Below are positions 32,867-42,353 of a DNA stretch of 64,000 nt, piece after piece (the stretch's first letter is position 1; each line of letters starts with the position of its first letter). The notes under the pieces are model-generated. The model saw only the letters and a program-made list of their open reading frames with translations. It was not told the DNA's origin and made no database searches. Position numbers and translations under genes: made by a program. This DNA is from JAYSFC01 sp041913505 (GTDB lineage: Bacteria; Pseudomonadota; Gammaproteobacteria; Burkholderiales; Burkholderiaceae_C): the NCBI GenBank assembly GCA_041913505.1, contig JAYSFC010000001.1:1-64000 (forward strand), given 5' to 3'.

Positions 32867-33694
32867 TCAGTCGCCGCTCCAGCCCACGAGCCCCATCCAG
32901 GCCGTCAGCAGCACCAGCACGCCGAAGGCGATGCGGTAGTAGGCAAATGGCACGAAGCTGTGCGTGCTGATATAGCGCAGCAGCCAGCGCACGCAGAGCC
33001 AGGCGCTGATGAACGAAAACACCAGCCCCGTGGCAAACAGCGGAACATCGGCCACGGACAGCAGCGCACGTTCCTTGTAGAGGCTGTACACGCCCGCGCC
33101 GATCAGCGTGGGAATGGCGAGGAAGAACGAGAAATCGGTGGCGGCCTTGCGCGACAAGCCCAGCAGCATGCCGCCGATGATGGTGGCGCCGCTGCGGCTG
33201 GTGCCGGGGATCATGGCAAGGCACTGCACCAGGCCCACCTTGAGGGCATCCAGCGCGCTCATGTCATCCACGCTGTGCACGCGCGTCGCGCTCACCGGGC
33301 GGCGCTCGGCCCACAGGATGATGAAGCCCCCCAGAATGAAGGTGCTGGCCACCACCACCGGCGTGAACAGGTGCTCCTTGATCGCCTTGCCCGCCAGCAG
33401 CCCCAGCACCACCGCGGGGAAGAAGCCGATCAGCACATTGAGCGCAAACCGCTGCGCCTGGCGCTCGCTGGGCAGCGCCACCAGCGTGGCGCGGATCTTT
33501 TGCCAGTACACCAGGATGACCGCGAAGATGGCCCCCGTCTGGATGGCAATGTCGAAAACCTTGGCCTTGGCATCGTCAAACCCCAGCAGCGAGCCTGCAA
33601 GGATGAGGTGGCCGGTGGAGGAAATGGGAAGAAATTCGGTCAACCCCTCGACCACGCCCATGATGGCGGCCTTGACCAGCAAAACGATATCCAC
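32867..33694 (-). CDS. uppP: Undecaprenyl-diphosphatase UppP (BacA)
   Basis: The 275-aa polytopic membrane protein has the family motifs GVVEGLTEFLPISSTGHLIL and, later, PGTSRSGATI. It recycles undecaprenyl pyrophosphate, the lipid carrier for peptidoglycan and other envelope polymers, and confers bacitracin tolerance. Length and motifs match the family. It is convergent with the 31045 cyclase, 19 bp away. Confidence 0.95.
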   Translation of the reverse strand: MDIVLLVKAAIMGVVEGLTEFLPISSTGHLILAGSLLGFDDAKAKVFDIAIQTGAIFAVILVYWQKIRATLVALPSERQAQRFALNVLIGFFPAVVLGLLAGKAIKEHLFTPVVVASTFILGGFIILWAERRPVSATRVHSVDDMSALDALKVGLVQCLAMIPGTSRSGATIIGGMLLGLSRKAATDFSFFLAIPTLIGAGVYSLYKERALLSVADVPLFATGLVFSFISAWLCVRWLLRYISTHSFVPFAYYRIAFGVLVLLTAWMGLVGWSGD

Positions 33695-33900
33695 GCGTCT
33701 GTCCTTCTGAGCCGGGCCCGATCAGCCCGCAACGGCGGCGATTATCCCCCTGCTCCGGCTGCCATTCGCGCACCGTTCGCGGCATTTCACGGCGCATTCC
33801 GGCGTTTCGTCGCCTCCCGCTCGCTTATGCATGACGCCCTCGGCACAGTTCGCTCCAACGAACGACGCCTCTTGTGCACCGTTTCACGCCGGAGCCCCTC

Positions 33901-34311
33901 ATGCAACCCACCCCCGCCATCGCCATCCACATGACCGCCGCCCTGGCCGCCGTGGCCCTGGGCCCTATCGCCCTCTGGGCGCGGCTGGGACCCAGCCAGC
34001 GCCCCCGCATGCACCGCGCCGCCGGCTACGCCTGGGTCACGCTGATGGTGATCACCGCCGTCTCCGCCCTGTTCATCCACAGCGAGCTCGGCCCCCAGTT
34101 CGCAGGGTTCGGTCCCATCCACCTGTTCATCCCGGTCACGCTGGGAATGCTGACCCTGTCCTTCTACTTCCTGCTGCGCGGCAACGTGCAAGGACACCGC
34201 AAGACCATGCAACGCACTTACTTCGGCGCCTGCGTGCTGGCGGGCGCGTTCGCCCTGGCGCCCGGCCGCCTGATGGGCCACTGGCTGTGGAGCCAGCTGG
34301 GTCTGATCTGA
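33901..34311 (+). CDS. DUF2306 membrane protein
   Basis: The 136-aa protein has four predicted membrane segments, with HMTAALAAVALGPIALW at the start, RAAGYAWVTLMVITAVSA, HLFIPVTLGMLTLSFYFLL, and TYFGACVLAGAFALAPG. HRAAGY and the two His matter to the DUF2306 pattern. Function unknown. First gene of a group of small membrane proteins (to 36748). Confidence 0.7.
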   Translation: MQPTPAIAIHMTAALAAVALGPIALWARLGPSQRPRMHRAAGYAWVTLMVITAVSALFIHSELGPQFAGFGPIHLFIPVTLGMLTLSFYFLLRGNVQGHRKTMQRTYFGACVLAGAFALAPGRLMGHWLWSQLGLI

Positions 34312-34374
34312 ATCCCGCTTTTCATTTTTCTTTCCTCCTCCACCGTTGCGCCCCCTTCACTCAGGAGCCCTCCC

Positions 34375-34959
34375 ATGATGCTCGTCGATCTTCTCAGCCA
34401 GCACCCTCAAGCCTTGGGAGCCATCGTGCGCTCTACGCCCAGCGGGGTGTGGGGCCTGCTGGCAGGGCTGGTGGCACTGGGCGCCTCCCAGATGCGGGAG
34501 CGCACCGCTTCCCGCCTGCGGGTTCTTGCCATGCCTGCGGCCATGACGGCGTTTTCCGCTTACGGCGTGATGTCGGCCTTTGGCGGCGCAGGCAACGCCG
34601 CCTGGGCCGTGGGCTGCTGGGCGGCCGCAGCCGTACTGGCGGCCTGTCTGCTGGTGGCGATTGCCCCCCGAGCCCCGCAGCACACCCGCTTTGATGCCGC
34701 CAGTGGCCAGCTCCACCTGCCCGCCAGCGTGGCCCCCCTGCTGCTGATCCTGGCCGTGTTCCTGACCAAGTACGCCGTGGGCATTGAGCTGGCCCTGCGC
34801 CCGCAAGCAGCCTCCAGCCTGGGCTTCACGCTGCCCGTCTGCCTGATGTACGGCCTGTTCAACGGCCTGTTTGTCGCACGCGCCCTGCGCCTGCAGCTGC
34901 TGGCCCAGAGCACGCCCACCGCAGCGCCGATGGCCGCACCCGCCATGTCACTGCAGTAG
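34375..34959 (+). CDS. DUF6622-like integral membrane protein
   Basis: The 194-aa protein has five or six hydrophobic helices (GVWGLLAGLVALGA, AAWAVGCWAAAAVLAACLLVA, SVAPLLLILAVFLTKYAVGIEL, SLGFTLPVCLMYGLFNGLF). Matches my recollection of the DUF6622 family. No enzymatic motif is visible. It follows the DUF2306 gene by 63 bp. Confidence 0.6.
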   Translation: MMLVDLLSQHPQALGAIVRSTPSGVWGLLAGLVALGASQMRERTASRLRVLAMPAAMTAFSAYGVMSAFGGAGNAAWAVGCWAAAAVLAACLLVAIAPRAPQHTRFDAASGQLHLPASVAPLLLILAVFLTKYAVGIELALRPQAASSLGFTLPVCLMYGLFNGLFVARALRLQLLAQSTPTAAPMAAPAMSLQ

Positions 34960-35010
34960 ATCACCAACCTCTGCCTCCACCAGCCGTTCCCTCAATTCCG
35001 GAGCCACACC

Positions 35011-35319
35011 ATGACGCACGATCACTACGCTATTCCTGAATCCATCGCCCCCATCGAGCGCCTGGCCCGCCGCCGTGCCAGCGCCAAGCTGGGCTGGTAC
35101 ATGCATGCGGGCGTTTTCCTGGGCATCAACGTGCTGCTGTGGCTGCTCTCCTCCGTCGCCGGCAAACCCTGGGCCCTGTTCCCTACCCTGGGTTGGGGCC
35201 TGGGCTTGGCCCTCCATGGCCTGGTGGTGTTTGCCTGCACCGGCGGCTGGTACGAGCAACTGCTGCAGGCCGAGCGCAATCGCCTGGCATCACGCAACGC
35301 CTCTTCCACCACGCCCTGA
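35011..35319 (+). CDS. 2TM-domain protein
   Basis: The 102-aa protein has the two-helix 2TM domain: RRRASAKLGWYMHAGVFLGINVLLWL and GWGLGLALHGLVVFACTGGWYE, separated by a short loop. The same domain occurs in the 36452 gene, which directly precedes the LytS-type kinase. Such proteins are often found with LytS/LytTR systems. Confidence 0.75.
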   Translation: MTHDHYAIPESIAPIERLARRRASAKLGWYMHAGVFLGINVLLWLLSSVAGKPWALFPTLGWGLGLALHGLVVFACTGGWYEQLLQAERNRLASRNASSTTP

Positions 35320-35326
35320 GGCCGCC

Positions 35327-36376
35327 ATGTTCGCAATCCCCCAGAAAATCCTGCGCATTGCCGCTGTCGCGGCCTGCATGGGCGCCAGCATGGGCAGCGC
35401 CTGGGCCGGCACCGGCCTGGCCACCCTGCCCGGCCGCGAAGGCGATGGACCGGTGACGGTGTTCTATCCCACCCAGGCGGCTGACCAGCCCGTGCGGCGC
35501 GGCCCCTTCACGCTGTCGTTAGCCGTGGATGCAGCGCCAGAGCACGGCAACGGCAGGCTGGTGGTGATCTCCCACGGCTCTGGCGGCGGGCCCTGGGTGC
35601 ATGTGGACCTGGCAACGGCCCTGGTGCAGGCTGGCTTTGTGGTGGCCATGCCGGAACACCGGGGTGACAACAGCCACGACAGCACCGAGCAAGGACCTGA
35701 AAGCTGGAAGCGGCGCCCGGCCGAAGTCTCCCGCGCCATTGACGCCGTGGGCGCATCGCCCCAGTTTGCGCCACTGCTCACGCTGGACCGGGTGGGCGTG
35801 GCTGGCCAGTCCGCCGGCGGCCACACGGCCCTGAGTCTGGCCGGAGGCGTCTGGTCTCCCGCCCGCTTTCTGGCCCATTGCGAGGCCCATCTGGCCGAGG
35901 ACTTCCCCGCCTGCGTCGGCACCTATACACGCCTGACCGGTGGCTGGCTGGACGGCCTGAAGAGGGCCATCGCAATGGGCGTGCTGCGCCAGCGCTTCAA
36001 CGACCCCGAGCCGGTTCAGTACCGCGACCCGCGCATTGCGGTGGCCGTGGCGGGCGTTCCTGCAGCAGCCGACTTTGACCTGGATTCCCTGCGCCAGCCC
36101 CGCATTCCGCTGGGCCTGGTCACGGCAGGCCAGGATGTCTGGCTCACGCCCCGCTGGCATGGTGAAGCCGTGGCCGCAGCCTGCACGCCCTGCGAGCGCA
36201 TCGCCCACCTGCCGGAGGCGGGCCATAACGTGATGCTGTCCCCCCTGCCGCCCATGGAGCTGCTGGGCGCCACAGAGCGCGGCCTGCTGTCGGACCCGCC
36301 CGGCTTCGACCGCACCCGCCTGCCTGCGCTGGACCAGCGCATCGTGGCCTTCCTCGCGCGGCACCTGCTTCCTTAG
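35327..36376 (+). CDS. Secreted alpha/beta hydrolase (PAF-acetylhydrolase-like)
   Basis: The 349-aa protein has a signal peptide cut after MGSAWAG, an oxyanion region (VVISHGSGGGPWVHVDL), the nucleophile elbow GQSAGGHTAL, and a late HLPEAGHNVML with a catalytic His. Its shape fits the platelet-activating-factor acetylhydrolase-like / dienelactone hydrolase-like class. Periplasmic or secreted. It starts 7 bp after the 2TM gene. Confidence 0.75.
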   Translation: MFAIPQKILRIAAVAACMGASMGSAWAGTGLATLPGREGDGPVTVFYPTQAADQPVRRGPFTLSLAVDAAPEHGNGRLVVISHGSGGGPWVHVDLATALVQAGFVVAMPEHRGDNSHDSTEQGPESWKRRPAEVSRAIDAVGASPQFAPLLTLDRVGVAGQSAGGHTALSLAGGVWSPARFLAHCEAHLAEDFPACVGTYTRLTGGWLDGLKRAIAMGVLRQRFNDPEPVQYRDPRIAVAVAGVPAAADFDLDSLRQPRIPLGLVTAGQDVWLTPRWHGEAVAAACTPCERIAHLPEAGHNVMLSPLPPMELLGATERGLLSDPPGFDRTRLPALDQRIVAFLARHLLP

Positions 36377-36451
36377 CAGCGGCCCCCAGCACCCCAACGC
36401 CGGGACCTAGAATCTTTGCAGTCTCGGCTCACCCCCGCCCAAACCCACACC

Positions 36452-36748
36452 ATGCCCCTACCTCTGCCCCCCGAAGCACTGGACGCTCTGGCCCGCAAAC
36501 GCGCCAACGCCAAACTGGGCTGGTACACGCATGCGGTGGTGTACGTGCTGGTCAATGCCGCGGTGTTTGCCATGTCCCGCTACGCCTTCGGCACCCGCCC
36601 CTGGTCGGTGTACCCCCTGCTGGGCTGGGGACTGGGCCTGGTGCTGCATGGCATCTCGGTGTTCCTGCTGGGCAGCGGCAGCGGGCTGCGCGAACGCATG
36701 ATCCAGCGTGAGCGCGAGGCCCTGCAGCGCCGCCAGGAGCGCCCATGA
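36452..36748 (+). CDS. 2TM-domain protein of the LytS/LytTR operon
   Basis: The 98-aa protein starts at MPLPLPPEAL (36452). It has the same RRANAKLGWYTHAVVYVLVN and GWGLGLVLHGISVF helices as the 35011 protein, so the two are probably paralogues. Its stop overlaps the kinase start (ATGA), which points to tight coupling with the two-component system. Confidence 0.8.
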   Translation: MPLPLPPEALDALARKRANAKLGWYTHAVVYVLVNAAVFAMSRYAFGTRPWSVYPLLGWGLGLVLHGISVFLLGSGSGLRERMIQREREALQRRQERP

Positions 36749-37848
36749 CGCCACGGCGTCGCGTGGACTGGATCGGCAAGTTGCGGCACCTGCTGCAGGT
36801 GCTGGCCTTCACCCTGGCCGTAGCGACCATCCAGGTCGCCTTCATGCCCGACAAGCCCTATGGGCCGCCCGTGGTCTATTCGGTGCTGATCGGCCTGTTC
36901 ACCTGGATCGTCATCGACCTGGGCCAGGAACTGATTCCCTCCGCCGCCGAAACCGGCTGGCCCCAGGGCTGGCAAGGGCTGGCACTGGTGGCCACGGGCA
37001 TTGCCGTGGGCTACGTGGTAGGCACCTGGCTGGCCGGCTTGCTGTGCGCCCACTACTTTCACTTTTATCCGGCGGGCAGCGTCGCATCCGCCGCGGACCA
37101 GCGCACCGCCATCCTGATCACCGTGCTGGCAGGCTTGGCGGGCACCTACTATTTCTACACCGTCAATAAATCGGCCTACCTGGAGGGCAAGATGGCCGAA
37201 GCCCGCATGCACGCCAGCGAAGCCCGGCTGAAGCTGCTCGAAACCCAGCTCGAGCCGCACATGCTGTTCAACACGCTGGCCAACCTGCGCGCGCTCATCG
37301 CCACCGACCCGGCACGCGCGCAGCACATGCTCGACCGCCTCATCGCCTACCTGCGCGCCACGCTGGGCGGCTCGCGCCGCATCGAGCACCCGCTGGCCGA
37401 CGAGTTCGCGCGGCTGGCCGACTACCTGGAGCTGATGGCCGTGCGCATGGGCCCGCGCCTGGCCTACGCGCTCGAGCTGCCCGAGGCGCTGCACGGCGCG
37501 CTCGTGCCGCCGCTGCTGCTGCAGCCGTTGGTGGAGAACGCCATCCGCCACGGGCTGGAGCCGCTGGTGGCAGGCGGGCGCATCGACGTGCAGGCACGGC
37601 TGCTTCCCGGCGGCACGCGTGTGCAGCTTTGCGTGCACGACACGGGCGCCGGGCTGGGCGGCATGCACGCCATGGGGGGCACCCGCTTCGGCCTGCCGCA
37701 GGTGCGCGAGCGGCTGGCCACGCTGTACGGCGCGGCGGGCACTCTCGAATTGATAGCTGATAGCGCAGGTGGTGCAAGCGCCATCGTCACTTTTCCTCTC
37801 AAAACCGAACCCCATGACACCTCCCCGGGCCCTGATCGCCGAGGATGA
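36745..37848 (+). CDS. LytS-family sensor histidine kinase
   Basis: The 367-aa protein has four predicted N-terminal transmembrane segments (residues 15-140), then a His_kinase PF06580 box (LETQLEPHMLFNTLANLRAL, phospho-acceptor H172) and an HATPase (PLVENAIRHG, N box). The end carries the GLPQVRERLATLYG segment of the family. It overlaps both the upstream 2TM gene and the LytTR gene (by 35 bp). Signal unknown. Confidence 0.9.
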   Translation: MTPRRRVDWIGKLRHLLQVLAFTLAVATIQVAFMPDKPYGPPVVYSVLIGLFTWIVIDLGQELIPSAAETGWPQGWQGLALVATGIAVGYVVGTWLAGLLCAHYFHFYPAGSVASAADQRTAILITVLAGLAGTYYFYTVNKSAYLEGKMAEARMHASEARLKLLETQLEPHMLFNTLANLRALIATDPARAQHMLDRLIAYLRATLGGSRRIEHPLADEFARLADYLELMAVRMGPRLAYALELPEALHGALVPPLLLQPLVENAIRHGLEPLVAGGRIDVQARLLPGGTRVQLCVHDTGAGLGGMHAMGGTRFGLPQVRERLATLYGAAGTLELIADSAGGASAIVTFPLKTEPHDTSPGPDRRG

Positions 37849-38632
37849 ACCCCTGCTGGCCGCCGCGCTGCAGCACGAGCTGGCCCGCGCCTGGCCCGAG
37901 CTGGCCGTCATTGCCACGGTGGGCGACGGGCTCAGCGCCGTGCAGCAAACCCTGGCGCTGCAGCCCGAGGTGCTGTTCTTCGACATCCGCATGCCGGGCC
38001 AGAGCGGCCTGGACGCGGCGGCCGAGCTGGCCGACGCCTGGCCCGCCAGCCGGCCGTTTCCAGCGCTCGTGTTCGTCACGGCCTACGACCAGTACGCCGT
38101 GCAAGCCTTTGAGGCCCAGGCCGTGGACTACCTGCTCAAGCCCGTGCAAGCGCCCCGCCTGCAAAAAACCGTGCAAAAACTGCGTGCAGTGCTTGCGTCG
38201 GCGTCGCCTTCCGCTACTGAATCAGGAGCACACCTCGACACCACGCTGGCCCAGTTGCGCGCGTTGCTGGCGGCACCGGGCCTTGGCGCCGCGACCGCCC
38301 CCGCGCCACGGCTCGAAATGATCCAGGCCAGCCAGGGCGCGCAGATCCATCTGGTGCCCGTGGCCGATGTCGTCTATGTGGAAGCGGCCGACAAGTACCT
38401 GCGCGTGCTCACCGCCGCGCAGGAATACCTGATCCGCATGCCGCTCAAGGAACTGCTGGCCCAGCTCGACCCCGCTGTGTTCTGGCAGGTGCACCGCGGC
38501 ACGGTGGTGCGTGCAAGCGCCATTGCCACGGCCACGCGCGACGAGGCGGGCCGCGTGAGCCTGCAGCTGCGCGGGCGGCCCGAGCGGCTTGCGGTGAGCC
38601 GCATCTACGCCCACCGCTTCAAGGCGATGTAG
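37814..38632 (+). CDS. LytTR-family response regulator
   Basis: The 272-aa protein starts at MTPPRALIAEDEP. The receiver domain has the phosphorylated Asp57 in FFDIRMPG and the Thr/Lys switch residues (AYDQYAV, LLKPVQ). The C-terminal LytTR DNA-binding domain (VVYVEAADKYLRVLT, HRGTVVRASAI) binds direct repeats. Partner of the kinase in front of it. Confidence 0.92.
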   Translation: MTPPRALIAEDEPLLAAALQHELARAWPELAVIATVGDGLSAVQQTLALQPEVLFFDIRMPGQSGLDAAAELADAWPASRPFPALVFVTAYDQYAVQAFEAQAVDYLLKPVQAPRLQKTVQKLRAVLASASPSATESGAHLDTTLAQLRALLAAPGLGAATAPAPRLEMIQASQGAQIHLVPVADVVYVEAADKYLRVLTAAQEYLIRMPLKELLAQLDPAVFWQVHRGTVVRASAIATATRDEAGRVSLQLRGRPERLAVSRIYAHRFKAM

Positions 38633-38644
38633 GGGCGGTGGCTG

Positions 38645-39280
38645 TCAGCGCTGGGCCGTCAGCAACAGCCCGCCCGCGCCCATGAAGATGCCGCCCGTGG
38701 CCCGGTTCAGGCGCAGCGCGCCGCGCGGGGTGCGGATCCAGCGGCGGATCTGGCGCCCACCCGTGGCATAGACGGCCGTAGACACGAATTCGGTGCACAG
38801 GTAAATCGAGCCCAGCACCAGGAACTGGTGGGCCGTGGGCTTGGTGGGGTCGATGAATTGCGGAAAGATGGCCGCGAACAGGATGATGGCCTTGGGATTG
38901 GTGATGGCCAGGCCGAACTCCTGCGCGATCAGGCGGCGCACCGACCAGGCCTGGCGGGGGGCATTGGCTGTGGCGGCTTCGTCGATCTGGTCAAGGCCGC
39001 TGAAGTCGCGGCTCTGCCAAGCCTTCCAGCCCAGCCAGAACAGGTAGACCGCGCCCACCCATTTGACGGCAGTGAACGCCGCCTCGGACGCAAGCAGCAT
39101 GGCCCCCAGGCCCACGGCCGAGATCGTGAGGAAGATCGCGAACGCTGTCACGCGCCCGAAGGTGGCCCACAGCGCCTTGCCCACGCCCGCGCGCATGCCG
39201 TTGTTGAGCGCGCAGAAGTTGTTGGGGCCCGGCGTGAGCGCGATCAGCACCGAGAGGGGGGCAAAGGCCAGGGCGTCCAT
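38645..39280 (-). CDS. LysE/RhtB-family amino acid exporter
   Basis: The 211-aa protein has six transmembrane segments and the family start MDALAFAPLSVLIALTPGPNNF with the ALTPGPN motif. Later FGLAITNPKAIILFAAIFPQF is also typical. It should export an amino acid or related metabolite. It is convergent with the LytTR gene. Confidence 0.88.
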   Translation of the reverse strand: MDALAFAPLSVLIALTPGPNNFCALNNGMRAGVGKALWATFGRVTAFAIFLTISAVGLGAMLLASEAAFTAVKWVGAVYLFWLGWKAWQSRDFSGLDQIDEAATANAPRQAWSVRRLIAQEFGLAITNPKAIILFAAIFPQFIDPTKPTAHQFLVLGSIYLCTEFVSTAVYATGGRQIRRWIRTPRGALRLNRATGGIFMGAGGLLLTAQR

Positions 39281-39325
39281 GGAGGCTACCTGCGAGGTGG
39301 AAAGGAAAGCGCCAGTGTATGCCGC

Positions 39326-39967
39326 TCAGTCTGGCAAATCCACCGTGCTGCCCCAGTCCACACCGGGCAGCGCCTCGTAGTGCGCCACGAGCACAAGGCG
39401 GTCCCGCGCCTGCGCCAGCGCGCCGAGCGCCTGCTGCAGGTAGCGGATGGAGGGTTTGTCGAGCCCCGCGACGGGCTCGTCGATCAGCGTGAGCGGCGCC
39501 CCGCTGGCCAGGGCCGCCGCCATGAAGCACTTGCGCTGCGTGCCCGTGGAGAGCGCATGGAACGGCTTGGCCAGGTGCGGAGCGAGGTCCCAGCCCTGCA
39601 CATGGGATTGCAGCGCCGCCTCGCTCCAAAGAGGATGGCACGCGGGCAGCCTCTGCAGCCATTGGCCGGGCGTGAGCCCCGCCTGCGCGGGCAGGCCGGG
39701 CGCGCGCGGGTCCATCCAGAACACCTGGCGCCGGTAGGCGCTGGGCTGCGCGGCCAGGTCCGTCCCGCAGAGCACGAGCCGTCCGCGCGCTGGCGCAAGC
39801 TGCCCCGCGAGCAGGCTCAGCAGCGTGGTCTTGCCCGAGCCGTCGCCGCCGCGCACCAGGCCCACACCCGCGCGCCAGTCCTGCGACCAGCCCGACCATA
39901 GCGGGCGGCCCGGGTGGGCAAAGGCCAGGTCATGCACCTGCAGCAGCGTCGTGTCGGCGGTCGTCAT
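39326..39967 (-). CDS. Stand-alone ABC transporter ATPase
   Basis: The 213-aa protein (start MTTADTTLLQVHDLAFAHP, 39967) has a Walker A GGDGSGKTT, a degenerate signature LSTGTQRK in place of LSGGQ, and a Walker B LTLIDEPVAGLD. No permease gene is near. Size and brevity recall CcmA/SalX-like short ATPases. It is 45 bp from the LysE gene. Confidence 0.75.
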   Translation of the reverse strand: MTTADTTLLQVHDLAFAHPGRPLWSGWSQDWRAGVGLVRGGDGSGKTTLLSLLAGQLAPARGRLVLCGTDLAAQPSAYRRQVFWMDPRAPGLPAQAGLTPGQWLQRLPACHPLWSEAALQSHVQGWDLAPHLAKPFHALSTGTQRKCFMAAALASGAPLTLIDEPVAGLDKPSIRYLQQALGALAQARDRLVLVAHYEALPGVDWGSTVDLPD

Positions 39968-40014
39968 TTGCGCAGTGTAGGGTGTAACAATGGAGGCCCC
40001 GCGCCACAACCGCC

Positions 40015-40383
40015 ATGCCCCTGGACTACCTCGATTTCGACTACAGCGAAGACGCCGAAGGCACCGGCACCTGGGATGCGATGGCGTGCGTGCAGCCCCA
40101 ACGCCTGGGCGCGCTGCACGCCGAGATCACACGCCTGCTGGCCTGGGCGCACCACACCTTCGCGGGCCAACAGGGCCCCTGCGAAGACGGCGGCCAGTGG
40201 GACTACGACCTGCAGGCCCAGGCCGAGGACGGCACGCCGCTGCACATCGCCTACGACGCCGCGCACGAGCGCCTGCACGCCCAGGCCGCGCCCAGTGGCG
40301 GCCGCACCACGGTCACGCTCTCGCTCAGCGGCTCGGCCGCCTTCGGCGAGGCGCTGCGCGACGCCTTCGGGCTGGAGCCCTAG
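40015..40383 (+). CDS. Conserved hypothetical protein
   Basis: The 122-aa protein is acidic at the N-terminus (MPLDYLDFDYSEDAEGTGTW) and beta-rich at the C-terminus (RTTVTLSLSGSAAFGEALRD). It has no signal peptide or membrane helix. A related gene is common in Burkholderiales as I recall; function unknown. It is divergent from the ABC ATPase. Confidence 0.65.
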   Translation: MPLDYLDFDYSEDAEGTGTWDAMACVQPQRLGALHAEITRLLAWAHHTFAGQQGPCEDGGQWDYDLQAQAEDGTPLHIAYDAAHERLHAQAAPSGGRTTVTLSLSGSAAFGEALRDAFGLEP

Positions 40384-40451
40384 CCGCTTCCACCGTAGCA
40401 CAGTAGATTAGGGGCAGAGGCCGCCTTCCCGCTGGCCTGGAGTGCCATGCC

Positions 40452-42353
40452 ATGACGCCGCGCCCCCGCGCCGCAGGAGACCTCGACAGCGTGCCCCCCG
40501 CCGCTTGGCGGCGCTATGCGGGCCTGCCGCTGAACCTGGGCATCGCCCTGGCGAGCGCAGCGGCCATCGCCGGCCTCTGGCTGGTGACCGCGCAGCGCAT
40601 CGTGTTCGAGCAGGAGCAGGCGGTGGCCGCAGCCATGCAGTCCAACTCCAATCTCGCCATCGCCTTTGAAGAGCAGGTCTTTCGCACGCTGAAATCGGCC
40701 GAGCAGGTAGCGGCCTTCGTGCGCGAGGAGTACCTGCGGATCGGCCCGGACATTCCGTTGCGCCGGTGGGTTGAACGCAACGTGATCCGCGACGAGATGT
40801 TCACCGTCGTCAGCGTGGTCAACGAGCAGGGAGACGTCGTCGCCAGCAGCCTGAACACCGGCCCGGTCAACTACGCCGACCGCACCTTTTTCCTGGCCCA
40901 GCGCGATGCCCGCGAGGACCGCCTGTTCGTAAGCCCTCCCGTGCTCGGCCGCATCACGGGCAGCTGGCAGATACCGATGTCGCTGCGCATCACGCGCGCC
41001 GACGGCAGTTTTGGCGGCGTGGTGGTCATGTCGGTGGCGCCAGCCAACTTCACGCAGCCCTACCGCCAGGCCCACCTGGACCGCGAGGACCTGCTGGAGC
41101 TGACCGGGCTGGACGGCATCGTGCGCGCCCGCGAACCGGCCAACCCCAACAGTCTGGGCAAAGACGCGCACGGCCTGCCCTGGTTTCAGCGCCAGGCCCG
41201 CGCGGCCGAAGGCGACTTCGTGGACACCGGCGAAACGACCGACGGCACGGCGCGCGTCATCAGCTACCGGACCCTGCAGAGCCACCCCTTGATGGTGACC
41301 GTGGGAACACCCCAGGCGCAAGCCATGGCGCCAGTGCTGCAGCGCCGCACCACCTACATCGCGGTGGCCGCCAGCGCCACCGCCGCCCTGCTGGGTTTTG
41401 CCACGCTGCTGATTGCCGTGCTGGCCCGCCAGCGCCGCGTAGCCCGCGCCCTGCATGCCAGCGAGGCGCTGTTCCGCGCCACTTTCCACCAGGCAGCCAT
41501 GGGTATCGCGCGCATCGCCCCCGACGGGCACATCCTCGGCGCCAACGAAAAGTACTGCCGCATGCTGGGCTATGCCGAAGAAGATCTGCGCCAGCGCACC
41601 CTCTTCGACCTGAGCGACGGGCACACGCGCGAGGCGGCGCGGCGGTTCCTCGCACAGCGCATTGCCACCCACTCGCCCACGCTGTCGCCGGAGATCGAGA
41701 AACCCTACCTGCGCAAGGACGGCTCCACGCTCTGGGTGTGCGAGGCGCTGGGCGTGGTGCGGCGCGCCGACGGTGCGCCCGACTTCCTCGTGGCGGTGGC
41801 GCAGGACATCACCGAGCGCAAGAACCTGGAGGCGCGCCTTTCGCACGACGCGCGGCACGACGCGCTGACCGGCCTGCCCAACCGGATCCTGTTCCAGGAC
41901 CGTTTCGGCCAGGTGATCGACTCGGCGCGGCGCCACGGCCAGCTGGCCGGTGTGCTCTACCTCGACCTCGACGGCTTCAAGGCCGTCAACGACCGGCACG
42001 GCCACGCGGTCGGCGACCAACTGCTGTGCCAGGTGGCCCAACGGCTGACGGGCTGCATGCGGGAAGAAGACACGGTGTCGCGCTTCGGGGGCGACGAATT
42101 CGGCATCGTGCTCGCGCAGGCCGTACGGCCGCAGGACTGCGAGCAGGCGGCCCGCAAGATATTGCAGGCGCTCGCGCAGCCGTTCGACCTCGATGGCCTG
42201 ACGGTCCAGGTAACGGCCAGCGTGGGGGCCGCGCTCTTTCCCACCCACGGCAGCGACATTGCCGAGCTGGTGGCCCATGCCGATGCCGCCATGTACGCCG
42301 CGAAGAACGCGGGCAAGAACCAGTTCAGCTGGGGTCGCGATCCCCCACGGTAG
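40452..42353 (+). CDS. Diguanylate cyclase with extracellular dCache-like and PAS domains
   Basis: The 633-aa protein has a transmembrane helix near residues 35-55, an extracellular dCache-like sensor (NVIRDEMFTVVSVVNEQGDV and later), a second transmembrane helix near 300-325, a PAS domain (ATFHQAAMGIARIAPDGHIL) and a C-terminal GGDEF domain with an intact FGGDEFGIV (near residue 545). It should synthesise cyclic di-GMP in response to an extracellular or redox signal. Its 3' end overlaps the convergent NodT gene by 29 bp. Confidence 0.88.
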   Translation: MTPRPRAAGDLDSVPPAAWRRYAGLPLNLGIALASAAAIAGLWLVTAQRIVFEQEQAVAAAMQSNSNLAIAFEEQVFRTLKSAEQVAAFVREEYLRIGPDIPLRRWVERNVIRDEMFTVVSVVNEQGDVVASSLNTGPVNYADRTFFLAQRDAREDRLFVSPPVLGRITGSWQIPMSLRITRADGSFGGVVVMSVAPANFTQPYRQAHLDREDLLELTGLDGIVRAREPANPNSLGKDAHGLPWFQRQARAAEGDFVDTGETTDGTARVISYRTLQSHPLMVTVGTPQAQAMAPVLQRRTTYIAVAASATAALLGFATLLIAVLARQRRVARALHASEALFRATFHQAAMGIARIAPDGHILGANEKYCRMLGYAEEDLRQRTLFDLSDGHTREAARRFLAQRIATHSPTLSPEIEKPYLRKDGSTLWVCEALGVVRRADGAPDFLVAVAQDITERKNLEARLSHDARHDALTGLPNRILFQDRFGQVIDSARRHGQLAGVLYLDLDGFKAVNDRHGHAVGDQLLCQVAQRLTGCMREEDTVSRFGGDEFGIVLAQAVRPQDCEQAARKILQALAQPFDLDGLTVQVTASVGAALFPTHGSDIAELVAHADAAMYAAKNAGKNQFSWGRDPPR

